Source: Elusimicrobiota bacterium
Lineage (GTDB): Bacteria > Elusimicrobiota > Elusimicrobia > Elusimicrobiales > UBA9959
Assembly (NCBI GenBank): GCA_016207645.1
Contig: JACQPH010000036.1
Span: 1-45,386, forward strand
Direction: 5' to 3'
DNA length: 45,386 nucleotides
How positions within the stretch are numbered: the first letter of the stretch is position 1; every line of letters begins with the position of its first letter. The notes below the pieces were generated by a model. It was not told the origin of the DNA. It did not search any database and saw only the letters and a program-made list of their open reading frames with translations. Below are positions 8,483-16,302 of the stretch, piece by piece. Both the position numbers and the translations under genes were made by a program.

Positions 8483-9316
8483 TCAGCGGGTCTCGGCGCC
8501 GGGCGAGAAATCCTTCCGCTTCAGGTGGGACGCTTCAGCCTCTTTGTCGCCGGCTTCGGTCACGTGTTTCAGCAGTTTCTTCAGCCGGTGCTTCACTTTC
8601 CCCACCAGCGTCCGTTTGAAATCCCGCACGTCCTCCAGCTCGTAGGGGGCGGAGTCCAGCCTGGCGCAGCGCGTCAGCTGGAATTCCACGATATCCGCGA
8701 AGAAATTCTTCTGGAATCCCTTCAGCCCCTGGAGCTTCGCCAGGTGGGCCCGGGCCTCGTCGAACCGGCCCAGCCGGCGCAGCAGTTCCCCCGCCAGCAG
8801 CAGGGAATTTTCCTTCTCCTCGGCGGCGGCGCAGGTCCGCGCGCAGGAGGTGAAATATTTCAGGGCCAGTTCCTGGTCCTCACTGAGCTTCGCCGGCTCG
8901 TTCTCCTCCTGCCAGGAAGCCTTCAGGAAAGAATTCGCCGCGTCGTAATCGGAAAGGCCGAGCCGCCCGTAAAGCAGCCCGACGCGGTAATAGGAACTGC
9001 GCGCCCGCGCTTTTTTGTATTCCTCCGAAGCCGTAATCGCCCTGCACTTGGCGAGCTCGGCCGGCGGAACAGGGAGCCTGTAAACCACGAAACCGCACTT
9101 GGGACAATCCGGCAGCAGCCAGGGCCAGGAGATCTCGCCCACCGGCTTCAGGTCCAGGCGCATCTCGGCGGACTGCTCGCCGCTCAGGTCCAGCCTGGCG
9201 TAGAAAGTCTTTCCGCAGACCGGGCAGGGCATTTCCCTGTCCACGAACCTGGCCTCGGCGCCGGCGGGCGCCGGCGCGAACACGAGTACTGAAAGTATTG
9301 CCAGTTTTTTGGTCAT
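8483..9316 (-). CDS. Exported DUF2225-like protein with two CxxC pairs
   Basis: The protein has 277 aa. A signal peptide (MTKKLAILSVLVFAPAPAGAEA) precedes MPCPVCGKTFYARLDLSG (Cys31, Cys34) and LLPDCPKCGFVVYRLP (Cys71, Cys74), a zinc-ribbon-like arrangement I associate with DUF2225 proteins. The remainder, about 100-240, is helical and TPR-like (YYRVGLLYGRLGLSDYDAANSFLKASWQ, ELLRRLGRFDEARAHLAKLQ), with a basic C-terminus. DUF2225 proteins are usually cytosolic, so the signal peptide is a variation. The function is unknown. It sits 30 bp upstream of the aminotransferase gene on the same strand and may be co-transcribed with it. Confidence 0.75.
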   Translation of the reverse strand: MTKKLAILSVLVFAPAPAGAEARFVDREMPCPVCGKTFYARLDLSGEQSAEMRLDLKPVGEISWPWLLPDCPKCGFVVYRLPVPPAELAKCRAITASEEYKKARARSSYYRVGLLYGRLGLSDYDAANSFLKASWQEENEPAKLSEDQELALKYFTSCARTCAAAEEKENSLLLAGELLRRLGRFDEARAHLAKLQGLKGFQKNFFADIVEFQLTRCARLDSAPYELEDVRDFKRTLVGKVKHRLKKLLKHVTEAGDKEAEASHLKRKDFSPGAETR

Positions 9317-9347
9317 TTTCTCTAAGCCGCTATCCTGCCGCCGCCTG

Positions 9348-9974
9348 TCAGTAGGGGCGGGCCCTTAATGCCTTAACGCCGGCTTCCAGCTCTTCCACTC
9401 TCTTCTCCAGCAGGGCGAGGCGGTCCGGGGCGGCGGGAGCCGCGGCCGGGGCTTCGGCCGGCGCGGCCGGGGCGGCGCCGGAGAAAAGCTGCCGGTAGCG
9501 CGCTTCTTTCTGCCCGGCCTGGCGGGGCAGGCGGACCACCATGGGATCCCCGGGCCTGGCGCAGAGAGCCTGGAGCAGGCCTTCCACCTCGGCGGTGCCG
9601 GAGAATTCGCAAAGGCGGTCGGTGCGGCCTTTTATTTCGCCGGGGGTCTGGGGACCCCGCAGCAGCAGCACGGTCATGACGCCTATGAGCTTGGGGTCCG
9701 CGCTGTTCAGCAGCCTGTCCATGTTATGGCGGAATTTGGGGACGCGGTCGCCGGGGGCCTGCAGGCGCTCCACCAGGCCTTTTTCTATCAGGGTCTGCAC
9801 GGCCCCGCCCAGGGCGTCGGTGTCCAGGTTCATCACCGGCTCGCGGCTGGTCTTCTGGTTGCAGGCGTTCAGCAGGGCGTTGAAAGTAAGCGGGTACTGT
9901 TCGCGCGTGGTAAGGGATTTCTCCGCCAGCGAACCGAGCAACCGGGCTTCAACGGGACTTAATTCGATAAGCAT
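9348..9974 (-). CDS. yceH: YceH-family (DUF480/UPF0502) protein
   Basis: The protein has 208 aa. It starts MLIELSPVEARLLGSLAEKSLTTREQYPLTFNALLNACNQKTSREPV, the conserved YceH opening, and continues with two winged-helix-like halves (FRHNMDRLL; GVMTVLLLRGPQTPGEIKGRTDRLCEFSGTAEVE; DPMVVRLPRQAGQKEARYRQLFSG). The C-terminus has an Ala/Pro linker and a short coiled-coil (LALLEKRVEELEAGVKALRARP), as in other YceH proteins. The cellular role is not established. It is a single gene, with its 5' end facing the divergent HEAT-repeat gene across a 188-bp intergenic region. Confidence 0.9.
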   Translation of the reverse strand: MLIELSPVEARLLGSLAEKSLTTREQYPLTFNALLNACNQKTSREPVMNLDTDALGGAVQTLIEKGLVERLQAPGDRVPKFRHNMDRLLNSADPKLIGVMTVLLLRGPQTPGEIKGRTDRLCEFSGTAEVEGLLQALCARPGDPMVVRLPRQAGQKEARYRQLFSGAAPAAPAEAPAAAPAAPDRLALLEKRVEELEAGVKALRARPY

Positions 9975-10055
9975 GATGATATTTTACCCTAAAATTGCCC
10001 GGCTTTGGAAAACCGCGGCGGCCGGCCTTCCGGGGGCCGCGGCCTTGACGCTTAT

Positions 10056-10099
10056 CATAGGCCTAAAGACCGCAAAACTCAAGGCCGTTAGGCCCAAGG
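10056..10099. promoter_or_regulatory. Cluster of short GGCC/CATAGG words upstream of the HEAT-repeat gene
   Basis: This AT/GGCC-patterned stretch holds CATAGGCCTAAAGACC at 10056-10071 and then CAAGGCCGTTAGGCCCAAGG. Read on the other strand, the first word gives GTCTTTAGGCCTAT, which matches GTCTTTGGACCTAT at 40013-40026 at 12 of 14 positions. That second site lies upstream of the related exported-protein gene. A possible -35 (TTGACG) lies just before it at 10045. The role is unknown; the shared words suggest a common regulatory or repeat element. Confidence 0.4.
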
Positions 10100-10162
10100 A
10101 GCCGCCGCCCGCTTTTGATAGTATTTAACGGTAAGCCGACAGGTTCAGGAGGGTTCATTACA

Positions 10163-11278
10163 ATGAAGATATTATCAGCCGTATTACTGCTGGCCGGCCT
10201 CAGCCCGGTTCAGGCCGCGGAAGCGGATACTTTCAGGGTGCCGCCCATGCCGCCGATCGACGCCGGCGCCATACTCAGCCAGATACAGAACCAGCACCAG
10301 TTCCCCCAGCCCCCGCTGACCACGCTGGACATGTGCGTGTTCTACGAGTTCAAGAACAATAAGTGCCTGTTCAAATGCCAGAGCGGCGCCATACTGACCG
10401 AGCCGGCCGTGAAACCGGACTTCAGCGCCGGCGAACCGGCCGGGGCCTGCGCTACCCATATCCTGCGCCCCGTCACCCAGCCGGCCGTCCTCAACAAGAA
10501 CATCACCTCCAGCCAGCTGGAGGACCTGCTCGAGGATCCCAACCCCGAGATACGCAAGGCCGCCGTCAAGAGCGCGAAGAGATATATACTCAACAGCTTC
10601 GCCAACGAGCCGGTGCTGGAGATCTACAAGAACAGGAGCGAGCGCCTGGACATCCGCGTGGAAGCCGCCAGGACCCTGTCCTATGCCTCGGGCTATTATA
10701 AGGTGCAGGACGCCTTCACCGAGCTGCTCAAGTACGGCAGCGACCCGCGCGAGCTGCGCGTGATGACCTACAAGGCCCTCTACGGCGCCGCCGCGCAGAA
10801 CTCCCGCTACCAGGACTTCCTCGTCGACGCCGTAAAGTACAACGAGAAGGACGGCGCCGGCAGGCGGGCCGCTATCTGGGGCCTGTTCGCCAGCGTGCAG
10901 AACTCCAGGCCGCAGGAACTCCTGACCGACCTGCTGAAGTACGGCAACGAGGAAGAAGCCACGAAGATAGAGGCGATAAAGAGCCTTTACGGCGCCGTGG
11001 GCAATTACCGGGTGAAGGACCTCCTGCAGGACCTGGCCAAGAGCTCCAACGAGCGCAAGCCCGTGCGCCTGGCCGCCGTCAAGGCCCTTTCCGGCGCCAC
11101 CGGCGATTCCTCGGTGCAGCGCTTCCTCGACGACATGATGCGCTACGAGAACGACACGGAATTGCGGGCCGCCGCCATAGAGGCCGCCTCGCCGGACATC
11201 GCCGACTTAAGGGAATATTTCCACCTGGGCTACAGGCTGGAGAACGGCGGCTACGTCAGCCCCATAGAGAAAGAGTAA
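10163..11278 (+). CDS. Exported HEAT-repeat protein with N-terminal four-cysteine module
   Basis: The protein has 371 aa. The ATG at 10163 follows AGGAGGG by 9 nt and begins a signal peptide (MKILSAVLLLAGLSPVQAA); an in-frame upstream start at 10115 has neither. The mature N-terminus has PPMPPIDAGAILSQIQNQH (about 27-45) and then a Cys module with C58-x9-C68-x3-C72-x23-C96. Residues about 120-365 are HEAT-like repeats of about 37 aa (LLEDPNPEIRKAAVKSAKRYI; then repeated LLKYG.D...RVMTYKALYGA / EEATKIEAIKSLYGA / KPVRLAAVKALSGA). It is a periplasmic or extracellular scaffold by inference. The PP(I/V)DAG motif and the Cys module both recur in the protein at 40284-41264. A strong terminator follows. 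Confidence 0.85.
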   Translation: MKILSAVLLLAGLSPVQAAEADTFRVPPMPPIDAGAILSQIQNQHQFPQPPLTTLDMCVFYEFKNNKCLFKCQSGAILTEPAVKPDFSAGEPAGACATHILRPVTQPAVLNKNITSSQLEDLLEDPNPEIRKAAVKSAKRYILNSFANEPVLEIYKNRSERLDIRVEAARTLSYASGYYKVQDAFTELLKYGSDPRELRVMTYKALYGAAAQNSRYQDFLVDAVKYNEKDGAGRRAAIWGLFASVQNSRPQELLTDLLKYGNEEEATKIEAIKSLYGAVGNYRVKDLLQDLAKSSNERKPVRLAAVKALSGATGDSSVQRFLDDMMRYENDTELRAAAIEAASPDIADLREYFHLGYRLENGGYVSPIEKE

Positions 11279-11292
11279 ATACGTATGAAGCG

Positions 11293-11324
11293 AAAAAAAC
11301 CCCGGGTCTCCCCGGGGTTTTTTA
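11293..11324. terminator. Bidirectional rho-independent terminator
   Basis: A symmetric AAAAAACCCCGG / CCGGGGTTTTTT stem with a 6-nt loop sits between convergent genes. It can end the HEAT-repeat transcript (plus) and the aminotransferase transcript (minus, stop at 11342). Confidence 0.92.
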
Positions 11325-11341
11325 TTGGCGGGAAAAGCCCC

Positions 11342-12478
11342 CTATTTCCAGGCGGCCAGCCGCCGCAGCGCCTCGGCCAGCGTGGCTTCTTTCTTGGCGA
11401 AGCAGAAGCGCACTATGGAGCGCTGGTGGTCCACGGCGTAGAAAGCGCTCACCGGTATGGCGGCCACCCGCGCCTCCCTCACCAGGCGCTCGCAAAAAGC
11501 GGCGTCGTCCGCGCCGGGACCGAGGTCCACGCTCAGGAAATACGTGGCCTGGCTGGGCAGCACCTTGTAGCCCAGCCCCTCCAGCCCCTTAGCGAGCCGG
11601 TCATGCGAGGCCCGCAGGGAATCCTTCAGTCCCCGGTAATAGCCGTCGCCCAGCGCCAGGCCGCAGGCCACGGCGGCCTGCAGGTTCGGCGGGGTGGAAA
11701 AGGTCAGGTACTGGTGCGCCTTCGAGAGCGCCTTCATAAGTTCCGGCGCGGCGCAGACCAGCCCCACTTTCCAGCCGGTCAGCGAGAAGATCTTCCCGGC
11801 CGAGCCTATCTTGACGCAGCGGTCCCGCAGGCCGGGCAGGGCCATGAGCGGAACATGGGCGGGCCCTTCGAAGACCGAGTGCTCCCAGACCTCGTCGCAG
11901 ATGGCCACAGCCTTATATTTCAGGATATAGCGCCCCAGCAGCTCCAGGTCCTCGCGCGGGAAAGCGCTGCCGGCCGGGTTCAGGGGATCGTTGAAGAGCA
12001 CCGCCTTCGTCTTCGGCCCGAAAGCGCGCTTCAGGTCCTCTTCGTTCATCCGCCAGCCCGGCTGCCGCAGGTTCACGAAGCGCGGCACGCCGCCCGCCCT
12101 CAGCACCAACGGCAGGTAGGCGTCGTACATAGGCTGGAAAAGCACCACTTCGTCGCCGGGCTCCAGCAGGGCCAGCAGCGCCCCGGCCAGGGCCTCGGTA
12201 GCGCCGGAGGTGACCAGCACTTCCTTCTCCCAGTCCAGCTCCAGGCCCTGCATGCGCCCGTAATGAGCGGCTATGGCCCGGCGCAGCTCGGGCAGGCCCA
12301 GCATCGGCGGATACTGGTTCCAGCCGCTCAGCACGCTTTCGGCGGCGGCGCGCCGCACTTCCTCCGGGCCGGGGTCGTCGGGAAAGCCCTGGCCGAGGTT
12401 CACCGCGTCGTTAGCCTTGGCCAGCCGCGACATGGTCTCGAAAACAGTGGTGGCCGAACCTGAAAAAACGGAGTTCAT
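11342..12478 (-). CDS. Class I/II PLP-dependent aminotransferase, methionine/kynurenine transaminase-like
   Basis: The protein has 378 aa. It reads VNLGQGFPDDPGPEEV, WNQYPPMLGLPELRRAIAAHY, VTSGATEALAGALLALL, FQPMYDAYLP, NDPLNPAGSAF, ICDEVWEHSVFEG and KIGSAGKIFSLTGWKVGL with PLP Lys229, and IVRFCFAKKEATLAEALRRL with the substrate-carboxylate Arg. This is the pattern of the YbdL/KAT branch (methionine or kynurenine with 2-oxo acids, sometimes cysteine-conjugate lyase). The exact substrate cannot be read from sequence. It starts 10 bp after the FKBP stop on the same strand, so the two are probably co-transcribed. Confidence 0.88.
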   Translation of the reverse strand: MNSVFSGSATTVFETMSRLAKANDAVNLGQGFPDDPGPEEVRRAAAESVLSGWNQYPPMLGLPELRRAIAAHYGRMQGLELDWEKEVLVTSGATEALAGALLALLEPGDEVVLFQPMYDAYLPLVLRAGGVPRFVNLRQPGWRMNEEDLKRAFGPKTKAVLFNDPLNPAGSAFPREDLELLGRYILKYKAVAICDEVWEHSVFEGPAHVPLMALPGLRDRCVKIGSAGKIFSLTGWKVGLVCAAPELMKALSKAHQYLTFSTPPNLQAAVACGLALGDGYYRGLKDSLRASHDRLAKGLEGLGYKVLPSQATYFLSVDLGPGADDAAFCERLVREARVAAIPVSAFYAVDHQRSIVRFCFAKKEATLAEALRRLAAWK

Positions 12479-12488
12479 ATTCCGGGCC

Positions 12489-12839
12489 TCACTCCACGCC
12501 GAGCAGCTCCACCTCGAAACAGAGGTCGGCGTCCGGGGGGATCACGCTCCCGGCCCCCCTTTTGCCGTAACCGAGGGCGGGCGGGATGAAGAGCTTGCGC
12601 CTGCCGCCTATGCGCATGCCGGCCACGCCCTCGTCCCAGCCCTTTATGACCTGGCCCGCGCCCAGCCTGAAGGCGAAGGGCTCGTTGCGGTCCACGGAGC
12701 TGTCGAATTTCTTCCCGTCGGGGAAAGTGCCGGTATAATGCACGGTCACCTCCCTGCCGCTGACGGCGGCCGGACCTTCGCCCGTTTCCAGGTCTATGTA
12801 TTTTAAACCCGACTTCAGAACTATTTCTTCCTGGGCCAT
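12489..12839 (-). CDS. FKBP-type peptidyl-prolyl cis-trans isomerase
   Basis: The protein has 116 aa, one FKBP domain and no signal peptide, so it is cytosolic. It has [57 protein letters not shown] with the active-site Val-Ile-x-Gly-Trp, [18 protein letters not shown] and [14 protein letters not shown], the full signature of a minimal FKBP12-like enzyme without the SlyD insert. It should catalyse prolyl isomerisation during protein folding. AAGGAG lies 7 nt before the ATG. It is followed within 10 bp by the aminotransferase gene. Upstream lies a partial repeat element. Confidence 0.95.
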   Translation of the reverse strand: MAQEEIVLKSGLKYIDLETGEGPAAVSGREVTVHYTGTFPDGKKFDSSVDRNEPFAFRLGAGQVIKGWDEGVAGMRIGGRRKLFIPPALGYGKRGAGSVIPPDADLCFEVELLGVE

Positions 12840-12856
12840 GATAGTCTCCTTTTATT

Positions 12857-12897
12857 GTTAACCGCTCGGCTCGTTATACGGGGTTCGGGTCGGCCGG
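12857..12897. repeat. Truncated copy of the GTAAC-ended small repeat (copy C)
   Basis: The stretch GTTAACCG...TATACGGGGTTCGGG...CCGGGGTT aligns with one half of the 88-bp element at 42214-42301, read on its other strand. Only about 41 bp remain and the second inverted terminus is missing. It abuts the nitroreductase stop codon, so the element was cut off there or was inserted at the gene end and then deleted. Confidence 0.6.
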
Positions 12898-12900
12898 GGT

Positions 12901-13479
12901 TCAATGCGCCGCTTTCACGGCCAGTTTCTCGTCGTAGGCGTCCACGCTGTAAATGTTCTCCAGCGGCAGGCGCGGCGGGCGGGCGGTCTCCGAAGCCGCC
13001 TGCTGGGGCGTGAGAGCGGCCAGGTCCTCTATCTTCTTCCCCACGTTGACGAGAGTGAGCACCATGTTCCCCTCCGGTATGCCCAGGGCGAGGCGGACCT
13101 TCTCGTTGTCGAAGCCGGCTATGGGGTGCGCCACCAGCCCCAGCTCGGTGGCGCGCAGGGCCAGGGCCGAAACCGCCTGGCCCAGGTCGAAGAGGTAATA
13201 TTCCCGCTCTTTTATCACGCAGTCGCTCTCTTTCCTGGCGAAGGCGGCGATAATAAGCGAGGCGCTCTTCACCCAGTCATTGTGCCTGCTCAGGCAGCCG
13301 TGCACCTTCGCCAGGGAGTCCTTCGACCGGACAAAGACGAATTTCCACGGCTGGTTGTTGAAGCAGGAGGCGGTCAGCCGGGCGGCCGAAGCCAGCTCCC
13401 TCATCAGCCCATCCGTTATCTCCACCGGCCCCAGCGCCCTGTAAGCCCGTCTTTTCTCTATAGCTTGTATAACATCCAT
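12901..13479 (-). CDS. Nitroreductase-family flavoprotein
   Basis: The protein has 192 aa. It starts MDVIQAIEKRRAYRALGPVEI, the FMN-phosphate-binding (R-R-x-x-R-like) opening of the family, followed by LARLTASCFNNQPWKFVFV-type sequence (ASCFNNQPWKFVFVRS), a short variable middle, LGQAVSALALRATELGLVAHPIAGFD, and VRLALGIPEGNMVLTLVNVGK. This length is typical of the small nitroreductases that use FMN and NAD(P)H. The substrate is unknown. It is possibly the first gene of a minus-strand set with FKBP and the aminotransferase, although a repeat remnant separates them. It diverges from gsk. Confidence 0.9.
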   Translation of the reverse strand: MDVIQAIEKRRAYRALGPVEITDGLMRELASAARLTASCFNNQPWKFVFVRSKDSLAKVHGCLSRHNDWVKSASLIIAAFARKESDCVIKEREYYLFDLGQAVSALALRATELGLVAHPIAGFDNEKVRLALGIPEGNMVLTLVNVGKKIEDLAALTPQQAASETARPPRLPLENIYSVDAYDEKLAVKAAH

Positions 13480-13507
13480 ATCGGCCTCCCTCAGGCTCCC
13501 AGCCGTT

Positions 13508-13568
13508 ATTATACCGATTTATAAAGCCCCCGGTCCCGGGAACGGGCCGGCTCCCGATTTCCTATAAT
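13508..13568. promoter_or_regulatory. Divergent -10 boxes between nitroreductase and gsk
   Basis: On the minus strand TATAAT at 13513-13508 sits 29 nt before the nitroreductase ATG. On the plus strand TATAAT at 13563-13568 sits 25 nt before the gsk ATG. I see no good -35 hexamer at 16-18 bp for either. Confidence 0.4.
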
Positions 13569-13592
13569 ATAGCGGCGGAACGAACGAAGGCC

Positions 13593-14891
13593 ATGAAATT
13601 CCCCGGAAAAAGAAAAAACAGGCATTACTTCCCCGTCGCCGAGAAAGGGCGGGAAAGCGCCGACCCGCATTCCCTCCGGACCGAGCCGTTCTGCCTGGTG
13701 GGCATAGACCAGCTGCTGGTGGACATAGAATGCGGGGTGGAGCAGGATTTCCTGCCCAGGCACGGCCTGAAAAAAGGCGAATCCCAGCTCCTGGACGACC
13801 GGGCCGCCGAGGAGATATACCGCGGGCTGAAGGCGAAGGGGAAGGTGCTCGGCGAATACGCCGGGGGCTCGGTGGGGAACACCCTGCATAATTATTCCAT
13901 CCTGTCCGAGGAGCGCTCCGTGGCCCTGGGGGCGATAGCCAAGAACATCACCCTGGGCGACTACGCTTTCAAGTACGTCCGCAACACCAGCTCCAAGGTG
14001 GACCTTTCCTACCTGCAGCCCTCGGAGAACCCGCTGGGCCGGGCCATGTGCTTCGTGACCCCCGACGGGGAAAGGACGTTCGGCATCAGCAAAGGCTGCA
14101 TGAACGACCTCTCCCCGGAATTCATACCCGGCGAGGTCATAGAGAAAGCCTCGGCGCTGCTTATCTCCGCCTACCTCCTGCGCGGGGAAAAGGACCCGAT
14201 CTTCGGCTCGACGGTAAAGGCCTGCGAAATAGCCCTGGCCGCCGGGGTGCCGGTGGTGATAACGCTGGGCACCAGTTCCCTGATAGGGTCGAAAAAGGAT
14301 TTCTTCCGGGACTTCATAAAGAAATACGTCGCCTGCGTGGCCATGAACGGCCGGGAGGCGCTGGCCCTGACCGGCCTGGGCGACCCGCTCCTGGCCGCCG
14401 AGAACGCGCTGGAGCTGGCCGACCTCGTCCTGCTGACCGTGGGGGCGCACGGCCTGTACCTGGGCGGCTACGTGGACGAGCGGTACGCCAGGAGGACCAC
14501 CCACAAGCTGCACACCAAGTCCCTGGTGGACTACAATATGTACGAATTCAGCCGCCCGATGCGCAAAAGCGACTGCGCCAGGCCGCTGAAGATCTACACC
14601 CATATCAGCCCTTTCCTGGGCGGCCCGATGGTCATCAAGAACACCAACGGCGCCGGGGACGGCGCCCTCGCGGCGCTGCTGCACGACCTGGGCGCGAGGA
14701 AGTACCACCAGGCCAAAGTGCCGAACTCGCCGAAGAACCTGGTGAATTCCCTGAGCTATTCCTCCCTGTCCCAGATCTCCAAGTACGCCAACCGCGTGAG
14801 CTTCGAGGTCCTGGCCCAGAACTCGCCGCGCCTGGCGCGCGCCCTGCCGGAAAAAGAGGACAGCCTGCAGGAAGCCTACTGGGACGCGTAG
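13593..14891 (+). CDS. gsk: Inosine/guanosine kinase
   Basis: The protein has 432 aa, nearly the length of E. coli Gsk (434 aa), and is colinear with it as I remember that sequence. It shares MKFPGKRK...HYFPV at the start, VGIDQLLVDIE, GGSVGNTLHNYSIL, NTSSKVDLSYLQ, YEFSRPMR, NTNGAGDGALAALLHD (PfkB-family anion hole and catalytic Asp), KYANRVSFEVL and LPEKEDSLQEAYWD at the end. It is a ribokinase/PfkB-fold enzyme that phosphorylates inosine and guanosine with ATP in purine salvage. The likeness to the gammaproteobacterial enzyme is striking for a genome that otherwise does not look proteobacterial, so lateral transfer is possible. It is a single-gene unit. Confidence 0.93.
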   Translation: MKFPGKRKNRHYFPVAEKGRESADPHSLRTEPFCLVGIDQLLVDIECGVEQDFLPRHGLKKGESQLLDDRAAEEIYRGLKAKGKVLGEYAGGSVGNTLHNYSILSEERSVALGAIAKNITLGDYAFKYVRNTSSKVDLSYLQPSENPLGRAMCFVTPDGERTFGISKGCMNDLSPEFIPGEVIEKASALLISAYLLRGEKDPIFGSTVKACEIALAAGVPVVITLGTSSLIGSKKDFFRDFIKKYVACVAMNGREALALTGLGDPLLAAENALELADLVLLTVGAHGLYLGGYVDERYARRTTHKLHTKSLVDYNMYEFSRPMRKSDCARPLKIYTHISPFLGGPMVIKNTNGAGDGALAALLHDLGARKYHQAKVPNSPKNLVNSLSYSSLSQISKYANRVSFEVLAQNSPRLARALPEKEDSLQEAYWDA

Positions 14892-14959
14892 TTTTTTTGT
14901 ATTATCTTTCATTGATCCCGCGGAAAGCCGCTTACCGGCTGCGGGGGGAGGGACGCGTA

Positions 14960-15484
14960 ATGAAATGCCCTAAATGCGGGTACGAGAACGAAGAAGGCGC
15001 GGCCTTCTGCAATATGTGCTACGAGGTGCTGAACAAGGCCGTCAAGCCGGACGAGCCCGCCCTTGCCGCCGGGTCGGCCCTTTCCCCCGAGCCCTTCAAA
15101 AAAGCCGTCCTGCCGGGAGAGCCGCAGAAAGAGGCGGACCCGGAAACGCTGAAAAAGATACATGAAGGCTGGGTCGCGGCGCTGGTCTGCGCCGGGTTCA
15201 CGCTTTTAGCCGTGATAGTGGCGAGCATGGTGCCCTCCATGGCCTCGCTCATAGACGCCTGGGCCCTGGTGGACGTGGCCCTCATCTTCGTCCTGGCTTT
15301 CGGCATACGCGCCAGGAGCAGGACGGCCGCCACCCTGATGTTCCTGTATTACCTGGCCTCTAAACTATATATGTTCAAGGTAACCGGCAAGTTTTCCGGG
15401 ATCTTCGTGACCGCGGTCCTGGCCTACTATTTCTTCAGGGCCATGGTAGCCACCTTCGATTACCACAAGGAAACGGCCTCCTGA
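14960..15484 (+). CDS. Zinc-ribbon membrane protein
   Basis: The protein has 174 aa, starting at ATG 14960 (GGGGGGAGGG 9 nt upstream). The first 22 residues are a zinc ribbon, MKCPKCGYENEEGAAFCNMCYE with CxxC...CxxC. A linker of about 45 residues rich in Pro and Ala leads to three or four hydrophobic segments (about 72-92, 97-116, 119-135, 145-165). The combination of a short cytosolic zinc ribbon with a small membrane domain is common in bacteria, and the function is unknown. There is no sign that the much longer open frame upstream of 14960 is used, since it runs inside gsk in another phase. Confidence 0.75.
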   Translation: MKCPKCGYENEEGAAFCNMCYEVLNKAVKPDEPALAAGSALSPEPFKKAVLPGEPQKEADPETLKKIHEGWVAALVCAGFTLLAVIVASMVPSMASLIDAWALVDVALIFVLAFGIRARSRTAATLMFLYYLASKLYMFKVTGKFSGIFVTAVLAYYFFRAMVATFDYHKETAS

Positions 15485-15500
15485 AAAACCGCTCCGACCG

Positions 15501-15530
15501 CCTCTCTATTATGTAAAATACATATAGAGG
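15501..15530. repeat. Imperfect inverted repeat in an AT-rich pocket
   Basis: CCTCTCTATTATGTA pairs with TACATATAGAGG, with a few unpaired bases. It lies 37 bp before the next gene and contains TAAAAT. It could be an operator or promoter element; there is no U-tract for a terminator. Confidence 0.35.
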
Positions 15531-15566
15531 TCCGCGGGCGGGCCCGTTCCCGGAACTTTAACGGCT

Positions 15567-16244
15567 ATGCTTTACAAATACATCATCAAGTTCGACAGCG
15601 GGGAAGAGAAGATAGTAGATATCGAGTTCGACCCCACTACCCTGAACATCCTGCCGAAGCTGAAGGCGGAGATCCCGGACTGGGCCCTTCTCGACTGCTG
15701 CAAATGCAGCGTCTGTCCCCATGACAGTTCTTCCCACAGGTACTGCCCCATAGCCGTGAACCTGGCCGAGGTGACGCAGATGTTCAGCGACAGAGCCTCC
15801 ACCGAGACCGTGGACGCGCGGGTCGTCTCCAGGGAGCGGGAGTATTTCAAGAGGACCAGCCTGCAGAGCGTGCTGAGCTCGGTGATAGGCCTGTACATGG
15901 TGACCAGCGGCTGCCCCGTGATGAACATCCTCAAGCCCATGGCCAGGCATCACCTGCCTTTCTCGTCGATGGACGAGACCATCTACAGGTCCATGTCCTC
16001 CTACCTGCTGCAGCAGTATTTCAGGAAGCGGCTGGGCATGGAGCCCGATTGGGATTTCAAGAAGCTGAGCAAGGCCTACGAAAATATAGGGGTACTGAAC
16101 CAGGCCATAGTGAGCAGGCTCAGCAAGACCTACATCAAGGACGCGAACAATAACGCGGTCATCATCCTGGACGTTTTCGCCAAAATGGTCACCCTGACCA
16201 TAGACCAGTCCAGGCCCACTAAAGAATACATTTCCCAGGAATAG
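15567..16244 (+). CDS. Conserved uncharacterised protein (resembles DUF6901 family)
   Basis: The protein has 225 aa and no signal peptide. It opens MLYKYIIKFDSGEEKIVDIEFDPTTL, a beta-rich start, then has a cysteine cluster CCKCSVCPHDSSSHRYCPIAVNLAEV (about 44-69) that probably binds metal, then ERSKRTSLQS-like EREYFKRTSLQSVLSSVIGLYMVTSGCPVMNILKPMARHHLPF and a helical C-terminal half with NNNAVIILDVFAKMVTLTIDQS. I associate this order with the uncharacterised family DUF6901, from memory. The highly conserved TSGCP...KPMARHHLPF segment with Cys and two His might form a second metal or catalytic site. The role is unknown. It stands alone between a membrane-protein gene and a convergent gene. Confidence 0.75.
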   Translation: MLYKYIIKFDSGEEKIVDIEFDPTTLNILPKLKAEIPDWALLDCCKCSVCPHDSSSHRYCPIAVNLAEVTQMFSDRASTETVDARVVSREREYFKRTSLQSVLSSVIGLYMVTSGCPVMNILKPMARHHLPFSSMDETIYRSMSSYLLQQYFRKRLGMEPDWDFKKLSKAYENIGVLNQAIVSRLSKTYIKDANNNAVIILDVFAKMVTLTIDQSRPTKEYISQE

Positions 16245-16265
16245 CCCGGCGGAAAAAAGCCGGGC
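16244..16265. terminator. Possible weak convergent terminator
   Basis: GCCCGGC / GCCGGGC is a 7-bp stem with an A-rich 8-nt loop, starting at the last base of the DUF6901-like stop codon. No T-run follows on the plus strand, so it may act poorly or only with rho. Confidence 0.3.
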
Positions 16266-16302
16266 CGCGCCTCCTGCCTGCACATCGCCGGCCGGCGGCG
16301 CC

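Noticed and set aside
6992-9292. 766-codon plus-strand open frame
   Set aside because: It is antisense to the alanine-aminotransferase-like and DUF2225-like genes; GC-rich codon bias leaves the opposite strand open.
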